Source: CAYYVJ01 sp964475115 (lineage in GTDB: Bacteria > Bacillota > Clostridia > Lachnospirales > Lachnospiraceae). From it: a stretch of 6,593 bases of DNA. Each line of letters begins with the position of its first letter. The first letter of the stretch is position 1. Both the position numbers and the translations under genes were made by a program. Shown here in pieces: positions 6,567-6,593 of the stretch. The DNA lies in contig CAYYVJ010000098.1 in the NCBI GenBank assembly GCA_964475115.1, positions 1 through 6,593 of the forward strand, written 5' to 3'. The notes under the pieces were generated by a model. It ran no database searches and had not been told where the DNA came from. It saw only the letters and a program-made list of their open reading frames with translations.

Positions 6567-6572
6567 CAAAAT

Positions 6573-6593
6573 ATGCTTGTAGTAAAGAAGTTT
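6573..6593 (+). CDS. Probable aspartate kinase (first seven codons only)
   Basis: Only MLVVKKF is visible before the window ends. Aspartokinases commonly begin M-x-V-x-K-F followed by GGSSV, and an aspartokinase after hom would give the first and third steps of the aspartate pathway in one operon. The perfect AGGAGG and the 25-nt gap after the hom stop show it belongs to the same transcript. With seven residues the identity is a context-based inference. If the next residues are not GG(S/T)S, the call fails. Confidence 0.6.

Overview
The window looks like ordinary chromosomal DNA from a low-GC Gram-positive bacterium of the Clostridia, most plausibly Lachnospiraceae or a close relative. The basis is AT-rich coding sequence, strong AGGAGG-type ribosome binding sites, the hpf-secA-prfB gene order typical of Firmicutes, a cheW of clostridial style, and an HTH-ACT protein of the UPF0735/PheB type beside homoserine dehydrogenase. 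The genus is an inference; no marker here settles it. All genes lie on the + strand.

Layout. Positions 1-363 are the 3' part of hpf (long-form ribosome hibernation factor), cut by the left edge. A hairpin (396-431) and a good sigma-A-type promoter (459-487) separate it from secA (538-3105, complete, 855 aa). After 32 nt comes prfB, release factor RF2. It is encoded in two overlapping frames joined by the classic programmed +1 frameshift: 3138-3212 joined to 3214-4254, 371 aa. After another 37 nt with no visible terminator comes cheW (4292-4753), an orphan chemotaxis coupling protein. This block ends in a hairpin that encloses the cheW stop codon, followed directly by a canonical intrinsic terminator (4765-4789).

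A second transcription unit starts from a promoter at 4810-4838. An imperfect palindrome lies over its -35 box. The unit encodes a small HTH-ACT protein with a TTG start (4888-5325), homoserine dehydrogenase hom (5330-6547, ribosome binding site inside the upstream gene) and, at the right edge, the first seven codons of what looks like an aspartate kinase (6573 onward). This reads as an aspartate-family (threonine/methionine branch) amino-acid operon with its own candidate regulator.

The first unit groups ribosome hibernation, the Sec translocase motor and translation termination; the second groups the entry and branch enzymes of homoserine synthesis. I see no mobile elements, CRISPR arrays, tRNA or rRNA genes, and no gene-free stretch longer than about 175 nt. 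I found no convincing undescribed system. The most notable signals are the RF2 recoding site, the candidate operator before the HTH-ACT gene, and the hairpin structures at unit boundaries.
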